Shown: piece after piece, positions 34,965-47,618 of the stretch | Numbering within the stretch: the stretch's first letter is position 1 | Layout of the letters: every line of letters begins with the position of its first letter | Source: Magnolia sinica | Taxonomy: Eukaryota > Streptophyta > Magnoliopsida > Magnoliales > Magnoliaceae | NCBI RefSeq assembly: GCF_029962835.1 | Contig: NC_080573.1 | Span: forward strand, 88,140,001 to 88,204,000 | Direction: 5' to 3' | Length of the DNA: 64,000 nt | Position numbers and translations under genes: made by a program | Notes under the pieces: model-generated | Told to the model about the DNA's origin: nothing | The model's input: only the letters and a program-made list of their open reading frames with translations | Database searches by the model: none

Positions 34965-36345
34965 TTAGAAAGCCAGGATGAGAATTTTCTTAAAATCCAT
35001 GGATGAGAGTGTATGGCAAGCCATAGTGACTGAATGGACCCCTCTTACCACAGAAGTAACTGCTATTGATGGATCAAAATCAATGAAAGTAACACCTTAT
35101 TTTTCTTAGAACACACTTCAGAAAAGTGAGAGTAGTGCAAATGTAAAAGCACTAAATGCAATCACTTGTGCACTATCATCGGATGAATCCAAAAGAATTA
35201 TATCCTGTGATTCTGTAAAGCAAGCCTGGGATATTTTAGAAATGACACACAAGGGAACATTAATTGTTAAGAAATCTAAAGTCCAAATCCTCACAACCAA
35301 ATTTGAGGAAATACATATGGAAGAAAATGAAATGTTTATGGACTTCTATATTAGATTAAATGACAATGTGAATTCTATGTGGGGTCTTGGTGACAAAATC
35401 CCTAAAAGTAAAGTATGTGCAAAGACACTGCGCTCACTTCCTGAACAGTTCAATTCTAAGGTAACTGCGATCCAGGAACTTCGTGATATGGATAATATGA
35501 GAGTAGAAGAATTAGTTGGGTCTTTACAAACCTATGAGTTAAATTTTAAAGCTCCTAAAGGTAAATCTATTGCCCTTAAATCTTCTAAAAATGTTTCTCA
35601 AGAAAACAATAGGAATTCTGATTTAGAAAACTCAGAAGATGATATGGCCCTTCTAGCGAAAAAGTTTTACAAAATTTTCAAAAGTAAAAAGAGGGTTGAT
35701 TTTCAAAAAGCTAATGATAAGAAAAGATCTAAATCTAAAACTTGGAAATCATTAAAAGACAGTCAATGTTTTAACTACCAAGAATATGGGCATTTGGCAA
35801 ACAAGTGTCCTAAAAAGGACAAACCTAAAAAGAAGAGTATGTTGGCTACTTGGGATGAATCTTCCGATTCTAAAGCTTCTTCTGAATCTGAAGATTCTGA
35901 AACCGAGTCGGGTAATGAAGTTAAAGCCCTTATGACTCTAGCCAAGTTCCCTTTTTCAGCTAACGATGATTTAACTAGTGAAGAAAATCTGAATAGTGAT
36001 CATAAAAATGAAGAAGATCTTCAAGATGCCTATAATGCCCTTTATAAGGAAAGTTGTAAAATTGCTGTTAAATTAAAACTTCAAAAAGAAAAGTTTTCAA
36101 AGCTTAAAGAAAATTTTGATTATCTTATTTTTGAAAAATCCCATATTTCAGATTATTTTAAAAAATGCAAATGCAATTTAGAATTCAAAACCTCCCAGAT
36201 TGAAAATCTGAAATCTAAAAATGAAAAACTTAAACTTGAAGTTTCTTTACTTTTGAGTTTAAAGGATACATAGAAGTATACCCAAGGTGATCCAAAATTA
36301 GAAATTTTTTTATCTGAATCAAGAAAATGTGGCAACTGATCCGGT
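34937..36345 (+). pseudogene. gag: Copia C gag pseudogene, lacking its start
   Basis: Gag of the SIRE type, continuous in one frame but without an ATG at the proper place. Stops occur at about 34965 (TAG for Trp), about 35107 (TAG), 36271 (TAG) and 36337-36339 (TGA). The longest open part is 35242-36273, with the gag domain (FMDFYIRLNDNVNSMWGLGD). The zinc knuckle reads CFNYQEYGHLANKC, so the second Cys has become Tyr. The C-terminal half is charged and coiled-coil-like (DYFKKCKCNLEFKTSQIENL). It continues in frame into PR. Confidence 0.9.
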
Positions 36346-37917
36346 TTGGGCTACGGAGATATTCCTCCTAAACAGAAGAATACTCCTCCTAAGTTTGTAA
36401 AAGGAAAGTCCTTAAACTCCAACGAGAAAAGTTTTAATCAAAAGTTTTCTAAAAATACCAAAACATTTCAATCTTTTAAACCTAAAAGTAACCATATCAA
36501 CTATAATAATCAGAACCAAAACCCTTTAGCTGAAAAAATAGTTGATTTGCTTAAGGAACTCCTAAAATCTAACTTAGTGGGTCATTCTTATAACAAATAC
36601 AAACATAAGAAGACCAACTATACTCCTAAACCCAAAACGGTTATGACATGGGTTCCTAAGGTTACTTGCTTGGTTGCCCACATGGCTTTCAAAGCTACAA
36701 GTCACTCAAAGTGGTACTTAGACAGTGGATGCTCAAGGCATATGACTGGTGATAAAGGTCTATTCACCGATCTTAAAGACATGGCTGACGGTTCAGTCAC
36801 ATTTGGTGATGGTAGCAACTGCAGGATTATTGGCCAAGGTACAGTTCAATTCTTTTACCTTCCTTTATTTGAGAATGTTTTATATGTAGAAGGTTTAAAA
36901 CATAATTTGTTAAGCATTTCTCAAATATGCGATAAAAATCATGGCGTAAAATTTACTAACCAAGGTTGTGAAATTTTAAACAAAAATGGTTCTGTAATAT
37001 TAACTAGTCGTAGAACTTCTGAAAACTGTTATATTGTTAGTGATTCTAGCTCATCTAATCAATCGTGTTACATTCTCCATACCGATGAGACTGAGTTATG
37101 GCATAAACGTCTTGGACATGTACACTACTGCAATCTATATAGATTGAGCAAAAGAGAACTGATAATAGGTCTACCTAAATTATAAAAAGTAGATAAAATA
37201 TGTGGTGAATGCCAGATTGGCAAACAAACTAGGAGTACTCACAAAAAGATGAACTCCAATGCCACATCAAAATCGCTCGAGCTTCTCCATATGGATCTTA
37301 TAGGACCAACCAGAACGGAGAGTCGAGGTGGCAAAAAATATATACTGGTAATGGTGGATGACTTTACCAGATTCACTTGGGTAACCTTCTTAAGGGATAA
37401 ATCAGAAACCCTTGATGAAGTGAAAAGAGTTCTCAAACGAATCCAAATGGAAAAAGGTTCTCAAGTTTGTAAGATCCGTGGTGATCATGGATCAGAATTT
37501 GAGAATCATGGATTAGAATTTGAGAATAACAGTTTTAAGAAATTCTGTTGCGATCAGGGAATATCACATGAATTCTCTGCACTTAAAACTCCACAACAAA
37601 ATGGAATTGTTGAAAGAAAAAATAGAGTGCTTCAAGAAATGGCAAATGTAATGTTGAATTGTCTGAAGCTCCCTAAAAATCTTTGGGTTGAAGCTGTAAA
37701 TACTGCATGCTATATAATCAACCAGGTTTATACAAGTAAAACTTATAATAAAACCGCTTATGAAATGTGGTTTGATAAGAAGCCTACTGTCAAATACTTT
37801 CGAGTTTTTGGCAGTAAATGCTATATTTTACGTGACCGTGAAAATCTGGGCAAATTTGACACTAAAAGTGATGAAGGGATCTTTTTAAGATATTCTTTAA
37901 ACAGTCGAGCATATTGA
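36346..37917 (+). pseudogene. Copia C protease and integrase
   Basis: Same frame as gag. Protease block WYLDSGCSRHMTGDKGLF at about 36712-36765 is intact. The pre-integrase zinc motif is intact: WHKRLGHVHYCNLY near 37099 and CGECQIGKQ near 37202. A TAA at 37183-37185 interrupts it. Integrase core from 37249: catalytic Asp in MDLIGPT, second Asp in RGDHGSEF, Glu in GIVERKNR. The sequence DHGSEFENHGLEFEN includes a small in-frame duplication of the GxEFEN segment. The C-terminus is open to the TGA at 37915, after which the frame changes. Confidence 0.92.
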
Positions 37918-39706
37918 GTTCTGAGTAAGAGGACCAGTGTTATTCAAGAGTCTATTAATGTGGTCATTAATGATCACTTGAATACACTGCCATAACTTCA
38001 GATAATGATGAAGTTCTTTTAATTGACAAACCAGATACTTCATCAAATCAAAATAACTCTAAATTGAGGACTGTCAAAGATCATCTAACCACTCAGATTC
38101 TTGGAAACCCTCTCATTGGTGTGTGCACTCGTAGACAACTAGAAGATATATGTAATTACGTGTGCTTTACATCCCAGATAGAACTGACTAACATAAAAGA
38201 AGCTCTGACTGACGAAAACTGGATAGTAGTGATGCAAGAAGAGCTTAATCAATTTGTGAGAAATGATGTTTGGTATCTTGTTCCTAGACCTAAAGATAAG
38301 CATATTATCGGAACTAAGTGAATTTTCAAAAATAAGTCTGATGAACTTGGTAATATAATTCGAAACAAGGCTAAACTGGTTGTACAAGGGTACACTTAAG
38401 TTGAAGGCATCGATTATGATGAAACCTTTGCCCCAGTAGCTCGTCTTGAATCAATCAGACTATTTATATTCATTGCTTACTTTAGAAAATTTAAAATTCA
38501 TCAAATGGATGTTAAGAGTGCCTTCTTAAATGGCAATCTGTATGAAGAAGTTTATGTTGAACAACCAACGGGTTTCGATGACCCTAAGAATGTTGATCAT
38601 GTCTATCGCCTAAAAAAGGCTCTCTATGGTTTAAAACAAGCTCCCAGGGCATGGTATGAAAAATCGACTAAGTTTCTACTAAGTCATAATTTTCTAATGG
38701 GAGTGTTGATAAGACTCTTTTTGTTAAGAAACATAACGATCATATGTTAATAGTGCAGATCTATGTTGATGATATTATTTATGGATCTACCTGTACTAAC
38801 ATGACTGTTGAGTTTGCAGATTTAATGAAATCTAAGTTCGAAATGAGCATGGTTGGGGAATTGAATTATTTTCTAGGGTTGCAAGTAAAACAACAACCTG
38901 GTGGTATTTTTATTTCTCAAACCAAATATGCTCTGAACTTAATTAAAAAGTTTGGATTTGAGAATGGAAAAAATTTTGATACTCCTATAAGTACAACTTT
39001 AAGACTCTCAAAAGACTCTATAGGTAAAAATGTGGATCCTAAATTATATCGAAGTATGATTGGCAATTTACTTTATTTAACTGCAAGTAGACCGGATACT
39101 GCTTTTAGTGTTGTTATTTGTGCTAGATATCAATCTGACCCTAAAGAGTCTCATCTAACTGCTATTAAGTGGATTATACGATATGCCGCAAGTTTAGCTA
39201 ATTTGGGTCTCTGGTATCCATACGATACTAGTGTTCTGTTGGCTGGGTACACTGATGCTGATTGGGCTGGAAATATAGATGATAGGAAATCAACCAGTGG
39301 TGGTTGTTTCTATATCAAAAATTGTTTAGTTTCTTGGTTTAGCAAGAAGCAAAGTTCTGTATCGCTCTCAACTGCTGAAGCTAAATACGTCGCAGCTGGA
39401 AATGCATGTACTCAGCTTGTATGGATGAATGGAATGTTAAGCGATTACGGGATTGCACAAGATTCAATGGTTTTATATTGTGATAATTCCAGTGTAATAA
39501 CTATATCTAAAAATCTAATCCAGCATTCACGAACTAAGCACATTGACATTAGATATCACTACATTCGTGAATTAGTGGAAGAAAAGACAATCTCTTTGGA
39601 TTACATTCCGACCGAGACTCAACTTGCTGACATTTTCACTAAACTGTTCGACAAAAGCAAGTTTAATAAATTAAAATTTTATCTTAGTATATGTAATTTA
39701 AATTGA
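37918..39706 (+). pseudogene. pol: Copia C reverse transcriptase and RNase H
   Basis: RT and RNase H in two frames. The first half (38064-38750) has TGA at 38319 and TAA near 38396; it includes [17 protein letters not shown] and [14 protein letters not shown] frameshift near 38700 moves to the frame 38744-39706, which has the intact catalytic box IYVDDIIYGS, KFEMSMVGELNYFLGLQ, RNase H DADWAGNIDDRKSTSGG, LSTAEAKYVAAGNACTQLVW and the terminal TKHIDIRYHYIRE block. Between the integrase stop at 37915 and 38064 no frame is clean. Confidence 0.93.
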
Positions 39707-40162
39707 TTAATCATGCATTTCTGCATTATAGTATATATATTTGTTAATTTATTTGATTAAATTTCAAAATTATAAGAAAAATGCATGTTTTTGTGTTTAC
39801 ACAACTAGTCGAGGACGTACTTGACCAGTCGTGGCATGACCGGTCGAGGATGTCCCACGACCAGTTGTGTAGCACGCTGGATCACTTTAGTTTGAGGAAA
39901 AACTCTTTCTTCCTCATTTCCTCTTTGCTCTCCAACGGGCCGTAGCACAACTAGTCGTACTCAACTTCTTGATTCTTCAAAGTTAATCCATTATTTTCAT
40001 TTTCCTTCTAGATTTAAATGTATATCACTTCATTTTTTTCCTTAGAGTGCTTGATTTCAATTTTCCTTAAAGATTTTAGAGTTTTCTTCACCCAAATCTA
40101 TTTTTGAGAAAACCCATTCCACATCTTTTGCAACTCCCTGCTTCTTTGATTTTCTTGTTGAA
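39707..40162 (+). promoter_or_regulatory. Copia C spacer before the accessory ORF with near-palindrome cluster
   Basis: No ORF. Four copies of the CGACCAGTCG-type motif at 39801-39868 and one more at about 39946-39960, in the same position as in copia B. The rest is T-rich. I see no strong TATA box; TGTATATCAC near 40019 is a weak candidate. An internal promoter for the accessory ORF is possible but unproven. Confidence 0.55.
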
Positions 40163-43097
40163 AATGGATGCTAGAGGTAAAAAAGAAAACTTTCCGTGGT
40201 GCTTCCTCATCTAGATCAGATCCTTTGGCTCCATCTTTGGTCACTCGAAGATGATCCATCACATATGCGAGATTTATGATTACGCAATGTTATTGTTGAG
40301 CGACCTGTGCATATTGAACACATTGCTCCTTTTGGTCTCCTTCAACTTCTCCAATCTGTAGGTTGGGATAACATCCTACATTGAGGTGGGCCAGTATACC
40401 AGTATATTGTGCAGGCTATGTTTGCTTGCATTTCTAATTTTTCGACTGAGAATTTAACGTTTACAATAGCGACTAGAGAAGGTCCATTTAAAATTGACCG
40501 TCATCTGATTTTGGCTCTAATGGACATACCTGTTATTCACGAGGTTATTCCTATTCATACTCTAGTTGAGAAACCTTCGGAATCGGAAAAACGCATGCTC
40601 ACTAGAGCATTATGCAACATAGATGTGCAATGGACTCATAAGGGGAATGCGCTTGCTTCTAAGTACTTGTTACCCAGATACAGGGTTCTTCACAGAATCT
40701 TTATTTCAAATCTGTATTCGCGTTCAGGTAACAAAACCGAACTCACCTTTTTCATGGTTCGAATTTTTCATTTCATCATCTTTGGTACTAAAGTTTGTCT
40801 TCCTTCTTTGATCTGTCATTCTATCATTCAATTTTGTCTCCATCATAGACACAATGATATTCCATTTGCATATGTTATGACTATGTTAGCTACTCACATG
40901 CTAGTTGCTATGCCTGTTGGAGAGGCTCCTATTCACCATCTTATTTTCAATAATTCAAATATAAATAAGATAAAATTGGAACTGGCACCTGGCCAAGTGG
41001 ATGTGGGTGGTGGTGGAGCTGAATGTAAGTGCCATAGTTTATAGCCCTTTGTGTTATCAAATTTGTGGTGCCAAAGACACTGTTATGAAGCTTGCATCTG
41101 TGAAGAACAATACTCTACTCAAGATCTCAAGAAGCTTTCAAGTTCAACCTCAAGATCTCAAGAAGCTTTCAAGTTCAATCTCAAGATCTCAAAAAGCTCT
41201 CAAGTTTAAACGATATCAAGACTTCAAGCTCCATTACTTTCAAAGGTCACTCATCTCTAAAGTTTCAATGTCCTTACTTCACTATTGAGGTTTGACTGAC
41301 CTTAGGTTGACCTTTAGAGTAGGCCATTTTGGATACATAATTCATATGTTTTATATAAGTGAGTTTGGTCTGTTCTAAGACTAGTCCTGGACTTTGTTTG
41401 ACTAGTCCTAGCACTGCTTCGACCTGTCTAAACATTTCCTGGATCAGTTGTAAGTTTGTTACAAAAATCAACTACTTAAGGAAAGATTAGCACAAAAATT
41501 CCAAGGTCGTTACAGTTGACTGCATCTTTGACCAGTTGTAGACCTACGACTTAAAGAACAACGTTGAAATTCGGTTACCTACGACTAGTCGAAGGGATCC
41601 TATAACCAGTAGAAGGAGACCTACGACCAGACGAAGGAAACCTACGACCAGTCGTAAAACTGCCAAATCTTATCGCGCCCAAATTTTCAAATATTTGTTG
41701 GTTCTACGACTAGTTGTAGAGGTCTTTAGACTAGTCGAAGACGTGATTTGGTCACCTATAAATAGAGCACGAATCTCAGAATAAGAAAGGCAATTCAAGT
41801 TAATTTAATTCGGTCTTCTAAGAGATAAGTCGGTGCTCCATTTAAGCTAAGTGTGTATATTTAATGTTCTCTTTCTTTAGCTTTGTTAATTGATTTTGTT
41901 TCTTGCATTCCAATCTAATCTTAAAAGAGGAATTGTTGTTTTCCTTTTTCTGGAATTAAAATCAATTAGAGCTAGCCCTTTTGTTTTAATTCAAAATCTA
42001 TTAGAACCTAGAACCACTATAAAGTGAGTATTGGACATTGAACTTTGACATTCAAATCTCTACTCCGACTTGGTTCTTTTGGGCTGCTACAACGAAGGAG
42101 AAAATGAGGTATTTTACAATTTGTGTAATTTACATTGTTTGGCTTTATTTGAGGTTAAGCCAGAAATATCTCAAAGTTGTTGGTTATCCTAGGAGAGTCA
42201 GAAAACTCAGAAGTGAGGGTTTTTCAAATTGTGTAAGTCCTTTGAAAAAGACACAATTGTGAAGGTTTTGGGTGAACCTGTGAAAACCTATTTGATAGTG
42301 AACGCTAGTATCCCCTGTGTGAGGATATTAGGAGTGGAGTAGAATTCTGTGTGGCTGTTGTTTAACAGTTGGTGAACACATAGGCGAACCACTATAATTC
42401 TTTGTGTTGTGGATGTGTGATTTATATTTCCTATCTTTTATCATTTAGAATTGTGGAATGTTTGTGTGGATGTGAATGTTGTAAATTTTACATTTCAAGC
42501 TCAGTGGGGAATGTTGTAATAATTTAGATTTACATTTCAGCATTATATTTTTGCTATCTCGTTATTACGTTGAGCTTCTATTTCTCTATTTGTTCTAGAA
42601 ATAAGGTTGTCCTACCATAAACTTTGGTTTTTGGTGTAAGGTTATCCTTAGAACAATTTTTCTTTCAATTTCTCTATTTTAGGTCGCTTTCCATTCCTAT
42701 ACTGTGATTGGTGTATAGTGTTATCTATCTTTATTTCATATTTCGCAGTATTTAAATTTAATTTGGTATAGTCCTATTCACCCCCCCCCCCCTCTAGGAC
42801 ATATAGCTTGGCCATTTCACTGAAGCAGGGAATGTAGAAGAAGGTGGTGATCTTCCTCCTGATGATATAAATATGGATGATATTTTTAATGAAATTGAAT
42901 CAGACTCTACAAATGATCCTGACTATGAGCCATCCGATTTTGATGCTCGTCTTCATGCACTTGAGGAGAAGGTAGAGAACATGAATGTTGACCATAATTT
43001 ATAATTTAAATATATGCGCAAGTATCTTAGGCGCTTAAACAAGGGCCTTCATCAACTTGATCCTACCATACCTGCTCCTTCTTCAGGATCTGATTAG
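40163..43097 (+). pseudogene. Copia C accessory (post-pol) ORF, split by solo LTR D
   Basis: Starts at MDAR (40163), frameshifts within the first 30 codons, and has a TGA at about 40382 where B has Trp. From 40409 it is open (MQAMFACISNFSTENLTF). Blocks in order: SVGWDNIL, LILALMDIPV, HRIFISNLYSRSGNKTE, VCLPSLICHSII, PFAYVMTMLATH. The solo LTR sits at 41024-42819. Beyond it (42825) the acidic linker and C-terminal helix continue (DFDARLHALEEKVEN... FKYMRKYLRRLNKGLHQLD) to PAPSSGSD and the TAG at 43095-43097. There is one TAA near 43003. Same family as 58039-59271. Function unknown. Confidence 0.87.
41024..42819 (+). repeat. Solo copia LTR D
   Basis: 1796 bp, TGTAAGTGCCATAG...GGCCATTTCA, flanked by CTGAA at 41019-41023 and 42820-42824. 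It has no internal region, so it is the product of LTR-LTR recombination. TATA box CTATAAATAG at 41756-41765, near-palindrome array upstream at about 41380-41745, and a run of 12 C at 42781-42792. Confidence 0.95.
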
Positions 43098-43602
43098 GTG
43101 TTTTTATCCTATAGTCTGTAATAACTCTTATACTGCTTTGCTTTCTTTCATTTTGCGAGACTTACTTTGGTTGACTTTGGTATACGCTGGTTAATGATAT
43201 GTGAACTTTGAATTTGCTTATATATCTTTCATATCTTGCCTAATTAACTCCTTTATTACTCTCTTGTTAAGTCTTCCTCTTCCATTTCTTCTTTACTTTG
43301 TCATATTGTGCCAAAAAGGGGGAGAATATTTCTTTGGATTGATTTTTTATGGATATGGATGTGGGTTAGTAGCATAATTTTTATGAATTTATGTGTGCTA
43401 TTCAGGGGGAGTAAGTAAGGAGGAGTTTTGCCTACTTCATGATGATGTGTGCTAGTTGATGATAACTGGTGCATGATTCTTTAACCAGGCTGTAACTGGT
43501 TTTCTTTTATAAGTGCATAGTTCTTTATTGAGCATGTGATGCTACTCTTACTCTTATTCTTAATGGAATGTGTTTTGTCACAAATTTGGCAAAGGGGGAG
43601 AT
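43098..43602 (+). other. Copia C 3' untranslated region and polypurine tract
   Basis: Roughly 490 bp with no ORF after the accessory gene, including AAGGGGGAG-like runs near 43316 and 43405, then the polypurine tract CAAAGGGGGAGAT next to the 3' LTR at 43603. The same tract occurs in B. Confidence 0.85.
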
Positions 43603-45549
43603 TGTAAGTGCAATGGTTATTTGTTACCTTGATTGTCAAATTTTGTAGTGCCAAAACCACAATCTGTGTCTTGTGTAGCACATTGATATATCTGTTCAAG
43701 GTAATGCATCACATGTATAAGGATAATGCTTCAAGTCAAGAACAATGATCTACTTCAAGTAATGCAAGGTCAAGTACATTGTTCTCTTCTCTAAAGCTTC
43801 AGAGTTTTAAAGCTACGAGATCTTGTTCAAGACTCAAGGTGAAATACAACTTAAGAATTACAAGTTCAAGATTTCAAAGATCTCAAGTTCAAGCTTTATC
43901 ATGTGTCGAGATCTCAAGTCTCATGAACTTCAAAGATCATCCATCATCTGAAGAAATGAAGGTTCAATGTCCATACTTCACATTTAAGGTATGAATGACC
44001 TTAGATTGACCTTAGGGTAGGTGATTTTATATACATAATTCAAATTGAATCATTTTATAAGTGTTTGGTTTGTTCTTAGACTAGTCCTGGACTCTGTTCA
44101 ACTAGTCCTAGAACTGGCTCAACTAGTCCAAGAAATTCCTAGGCCAGTCCTAAGTTGTTGCAAATTTTTAAAATTTTTTGGTTGAGCTACGACCAGTCCT
44201 GGAGTCTGCTCGACCGGTCGTGTGAACAATGCATGACTCATTCACGATCAGTCCAACAGCTATGACTCAAACTCCAGCAACTATTCCTAGCTCCTCATGA
44301 CTAGTCGTGGGCAGGTCACGACCAGTCGTGGAGGACTCACGACCAGTCATGAAGTGCCTATGACTAGTCGTGGAATGGTTTTATCCAATTGCGCTCAAAA
44401 TTTCAAAATATTGTTGGTCCTACAACCAGTCATAGTGTCTATAGGACCAGTCGAAGATGTGATTTCTACAACTATAAATAGAGCACGATTTTTAGAGTTT
44501 GATATCCAATTCAAGTAAAATCAAGGCATCACTCTGAGAGATAAGTTTGTGTTCTTTTTAAGCTACATTGTGCATATTTAATATTCTCTTTTGTTAGATT
44601 TTTATATTTGATTTTATTTCTGCATTCCAATCGAATTTGAAAGAGGAATTGTAATATTCCACTTCTTGAAATCAAAATCAAATAGAGCTAGCCCAACTTG
44701 ATTTAATTTAAAATCAATTACAACTTAGAACCATTTCAAAGTGAGTATTGGACATTTAACTTCTCTATTCGAACTTCTACTCTGATTTGGTTCTTTCGGG
44801 CTGTTACAAAAGGAGAAATCTAGGTATTTTACATTTGTGTAAATCTTCTATGTTTTTGGTTTCTTTGAGATTAAACTAGAAAAATCTCAAAGTGCTGGTT
44901 ATATGAGGAGAGCCAGAAAACTTAGAGTGTGGGGTTTTTGAATTGTGTAAGCCCATTTGAAAGACACAATTGTGAGGGTTTTAGGTGAACCTGAGAAAAA
45001 CCTATTTTCATAGTGAACGCTAATATCCCCTGTGTGAGGATATTAGGAGTGGAGTAGCAAGCTGTGTGGCTGTTGTTTAACATTTGGTGTACACACAGGC
45101 GAACCACTATAACTCTTTGTGTTTTGTGGATGTGTGATTTATTTTCTATATCTTTAGTCATTCAAGTTCGTGGGATGTATGTGTGAATGTGAATGTTGTA
45201 ATATTTACATTTCAAGCATTGTGGGGAATGTTATAACAGTTTAGACTTTCTATTTCTTGTTATTTCCTTTCATTCCTCTTCAGTTTGAGAAATTGATACT
45301 TAAAACGTTCTAGTAAGGTTGTCCTGCCAAAAACCCTTGGTTTTTATGGTATAAGGTTGTCCTTAGAATAACATTTGTATCAACCTCTCAAGACTTGAAT
45401 TTTGAGGTTGCTTTACATTTCTGTATTGTGAATTGCTTAAAGTGCTATCTTTCCTTTATTCATTTAAATTCCGCTATTATCATTTTAATTTGGCATAGTC
45501 CTATTCACACCCTCTCCCTCCCTCTAGGACTCATAGCTAGGCCTTTTCA
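43603..45549 (+). repeat. Copia C 3' LTR
   Basis: 1947 bp, closely matching the 5' LTR. TATA box CTATAAATAG at about 44473-44482, with the near-palindrome array upstream at 44081-44455. It ends GGCCTTTTCA at 45549 and is followed by the TACAT duplication. Confidence 0.94.
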
Positions 45550-45867
45550 TACATGAAGCTTGACCTTGTAGTCTTGAACTTTAGTATGAGCTAGAGCTTG
45601 TGTTCTTGAGACTTAAGATAGTGATAATGAACTTGAACTTGAGCCTTGAACTTGAGATAGAATTTATATTCTTGTACTTGAGCTTGTGTTTGATCTTTGA
45701 CAATGTTCTTCAACTTGAAGATGTAGAAGAGTTAACGATGAAGAAGATGACTTGAAATGCATGAAGGTGATTCGTCCATCTTTTCAAAACAAGTTACAGA
45801 CTCCAAGTGGTTTGGCATAAGAAAATTTGACAATATTGGGTACTAGATCTACAATATAGCATTTATA
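45550..45867 (-). repeat. Copia B 5' LTR, remaining part (right of copia C)
   Basis: TACAT (45550-45554) is the second target copy; 45555-45867 then matches the end of the 3' LTR at about 21287-21591. The terminus reads GCATTTATA rather than GCACTTACA, so the LTR end has mutated. ATATG follows at 45868. Confidence 0.9.
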
Positions 45868-47618
45868 ATATGCATAAGGCCCATTGTATGTGTGAGGGCC
45901 ACCATGTGTAGGTGATTATTGTACACCACCCATTCACCTATATGGGCCATGGACCGTCTTATATTGGCTCACTATGATGTATGTGATTATAATCATGCTT
46001 GGTATACTTCATGATGCATGCCCATACACATCATCCGCATGCTTTTTATGAGTGATTGAGCATAGCATGTGCCAATGGGCCGATTGTTTATGGGACTCCC
46101 TGAGAGAGGGTGTTGCCCCACATGAGCGCGCAGTACACACAAATTTGATGCATGATTAGATGGTATGATTCATGCATCTCGTATTTTGTGATATGACCAC
46201 CATATGCCCTAGTGACATTAGGGTCGTGGCCTCCACAGGCATGTCATGGATGGTAGATGGGACACTGAAAATGTTTAGTTCTAACATACGGGTGCCATAA
46301 ATGTCCCTAGGTGAAATTTTCTAAACCCCTGAGGCCAGGGGATGCTCTAACATCTAGACTGAGTGGATATATATGAGCGCATAAGGGCTGTATACCAGTA
46401 GGCCACGTCTTCCACTATGTCGTAGTCGGTTGGGAGGGGGGTGTGACCTTACCAACCTGAGAGAGTAGGCAATGTTAGGCTGAGTCTGACCAGCTTGAGG
46501 AAAGGTCTGTCATCGACGAGTTAGGCCGATATTGGCAGATAAATGGTGAGGTCTCTTTCACTTACCTAGTTGTGCGCTTGATGGGGTTATAAGCTGGCAT
46601 AGAGTGTAGTAGACCTCAGTGATAATCCCAGAGACGTACTATACTGAGATGTGGAGTTGCATATTTATCATTTGACTCATTCATTCATTCATGCACTATT
46701 CACTCAGGCTGGTGGTGCGCAACAAAATCATTATGTGTACCTTCACAATGGCCAGGATTTCGGTTAGGCGTGCGACCAACCTGAGATTAGGAGTTTACCA
46801 CATTAAGTCTAGCTATCCAAATTTAGGTATGAGACTAGTTTGGATAGAAGTCCCTTGTGATGGACCCCACAGCTTACGATACTACGTACTATCATCTCAA
46901 CTTCACACTCCAGTTTGGCCACTTCTTTCGCACGCATGTTGCATTGCATCCTCAGTACATAGCATTTGGCTTACTATGCTTTTATATTGCATAGGCTGAA
47001 TGAGGTTGATGGTATTATGGACTCGCTAGGATCTTCATATTACATTACAACTGTGACATATGGCATTTGGTTGCTATGTTTCTACATTTATATGGTCTAG
47101 ATGAGGCTAATGGTATTCGTAGCTCTTCAGAATTATATATTATATTGTATCCACGGTATCTGGTATTTAGCTTATTATGACTCCTTATGAAATAGCCGAT
47201 CTGCATTGCATACTCTGATATTGAATGGCTTATATCCTTGCTAGTATTCCGTTTACGCTGATATTTATGTGCTTGACACTTATCTTGCACACACACGTAC
47301 TCCACCCTCTAAGCTTTTTATAATCTTATGCACGATAGATGTGTGCAAGTGACGATAGGATGCAGTGGAGCTGAGGCAGGAGCATGTAACGGAGCTTTTG
47401 GAGTTTTTAGCATTTATCCTGTATTTCCCCTTCATGTATTATACTCAAGTTTTTAATATTAGTGGATATGTGATGATGATGTTGCCATTGTGATTTGGGT
47501 ACACTTGTGGTTATGCTCCTTTATTTATAAAAAAAAATCACACTGAAAATCCTCCTTGTAGGATCCCATGGTTGGAACCTGGCGTATGGGCGCTGAGAGC
47601 TGAGAATGGGGTACTACA
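45868..47618 (+). repeat. Inverted-repeat DNA X, right arm, second part
   Basis: Continuation of the arm interrupted at 19795. It pairs in reverse complement with the left arm as far as 46852. The rest (46853-47618) has no partner in the window because copia A cut the left arm. It ends GTACTACA at 47618, which fits an LTR end, and an A/T-rich region with TTTATAAAAAAAAATC lies near 47523. No credible ORF; 46691-46999 is a chance frame. Confidence 0.65.

Larger units (their letters stand above)
32944..45549 (+). mobile_element. SIRE/Maximus-type Ty1/copia element C
   Basis: Plus-strand element inside the 5' LTR of B, flanked by TACAT at 32939-32943 and 45550-45554. LTRs are 1942 bp (32944-34885) and 1947 bp (43603-45549). 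In their first 130 bases or so I count six differences, all transitions. The order gag, PR, INT, RT, RH, accessory ORF is complete, but the PBS and the start of gag are missing, and a solo LTR (D) splits the accessory ORF. Confidence 0.95.
19796..45867 (-). mobile_element. SIRE/Maximus-type Ty1/copia element B with two insertions
   Basis: Minus-strand element, left to right: 3' LTR 19796-21591, PPT, accessory ORF, RNase H/RT, inserted LTR F, rest of RT, INT, PR, gag, PBS, 5' LTR split by copia C (31454-32943 plus 45555-45867). After removing C and one TACAT copy the 5' LTR is 1803 bp against 1796 bp for the 3' LTR, which supports the reconstruction. Both ends are flanked by ATATG. Gag and pol are broken throughout. 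Confidence 0.92.
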
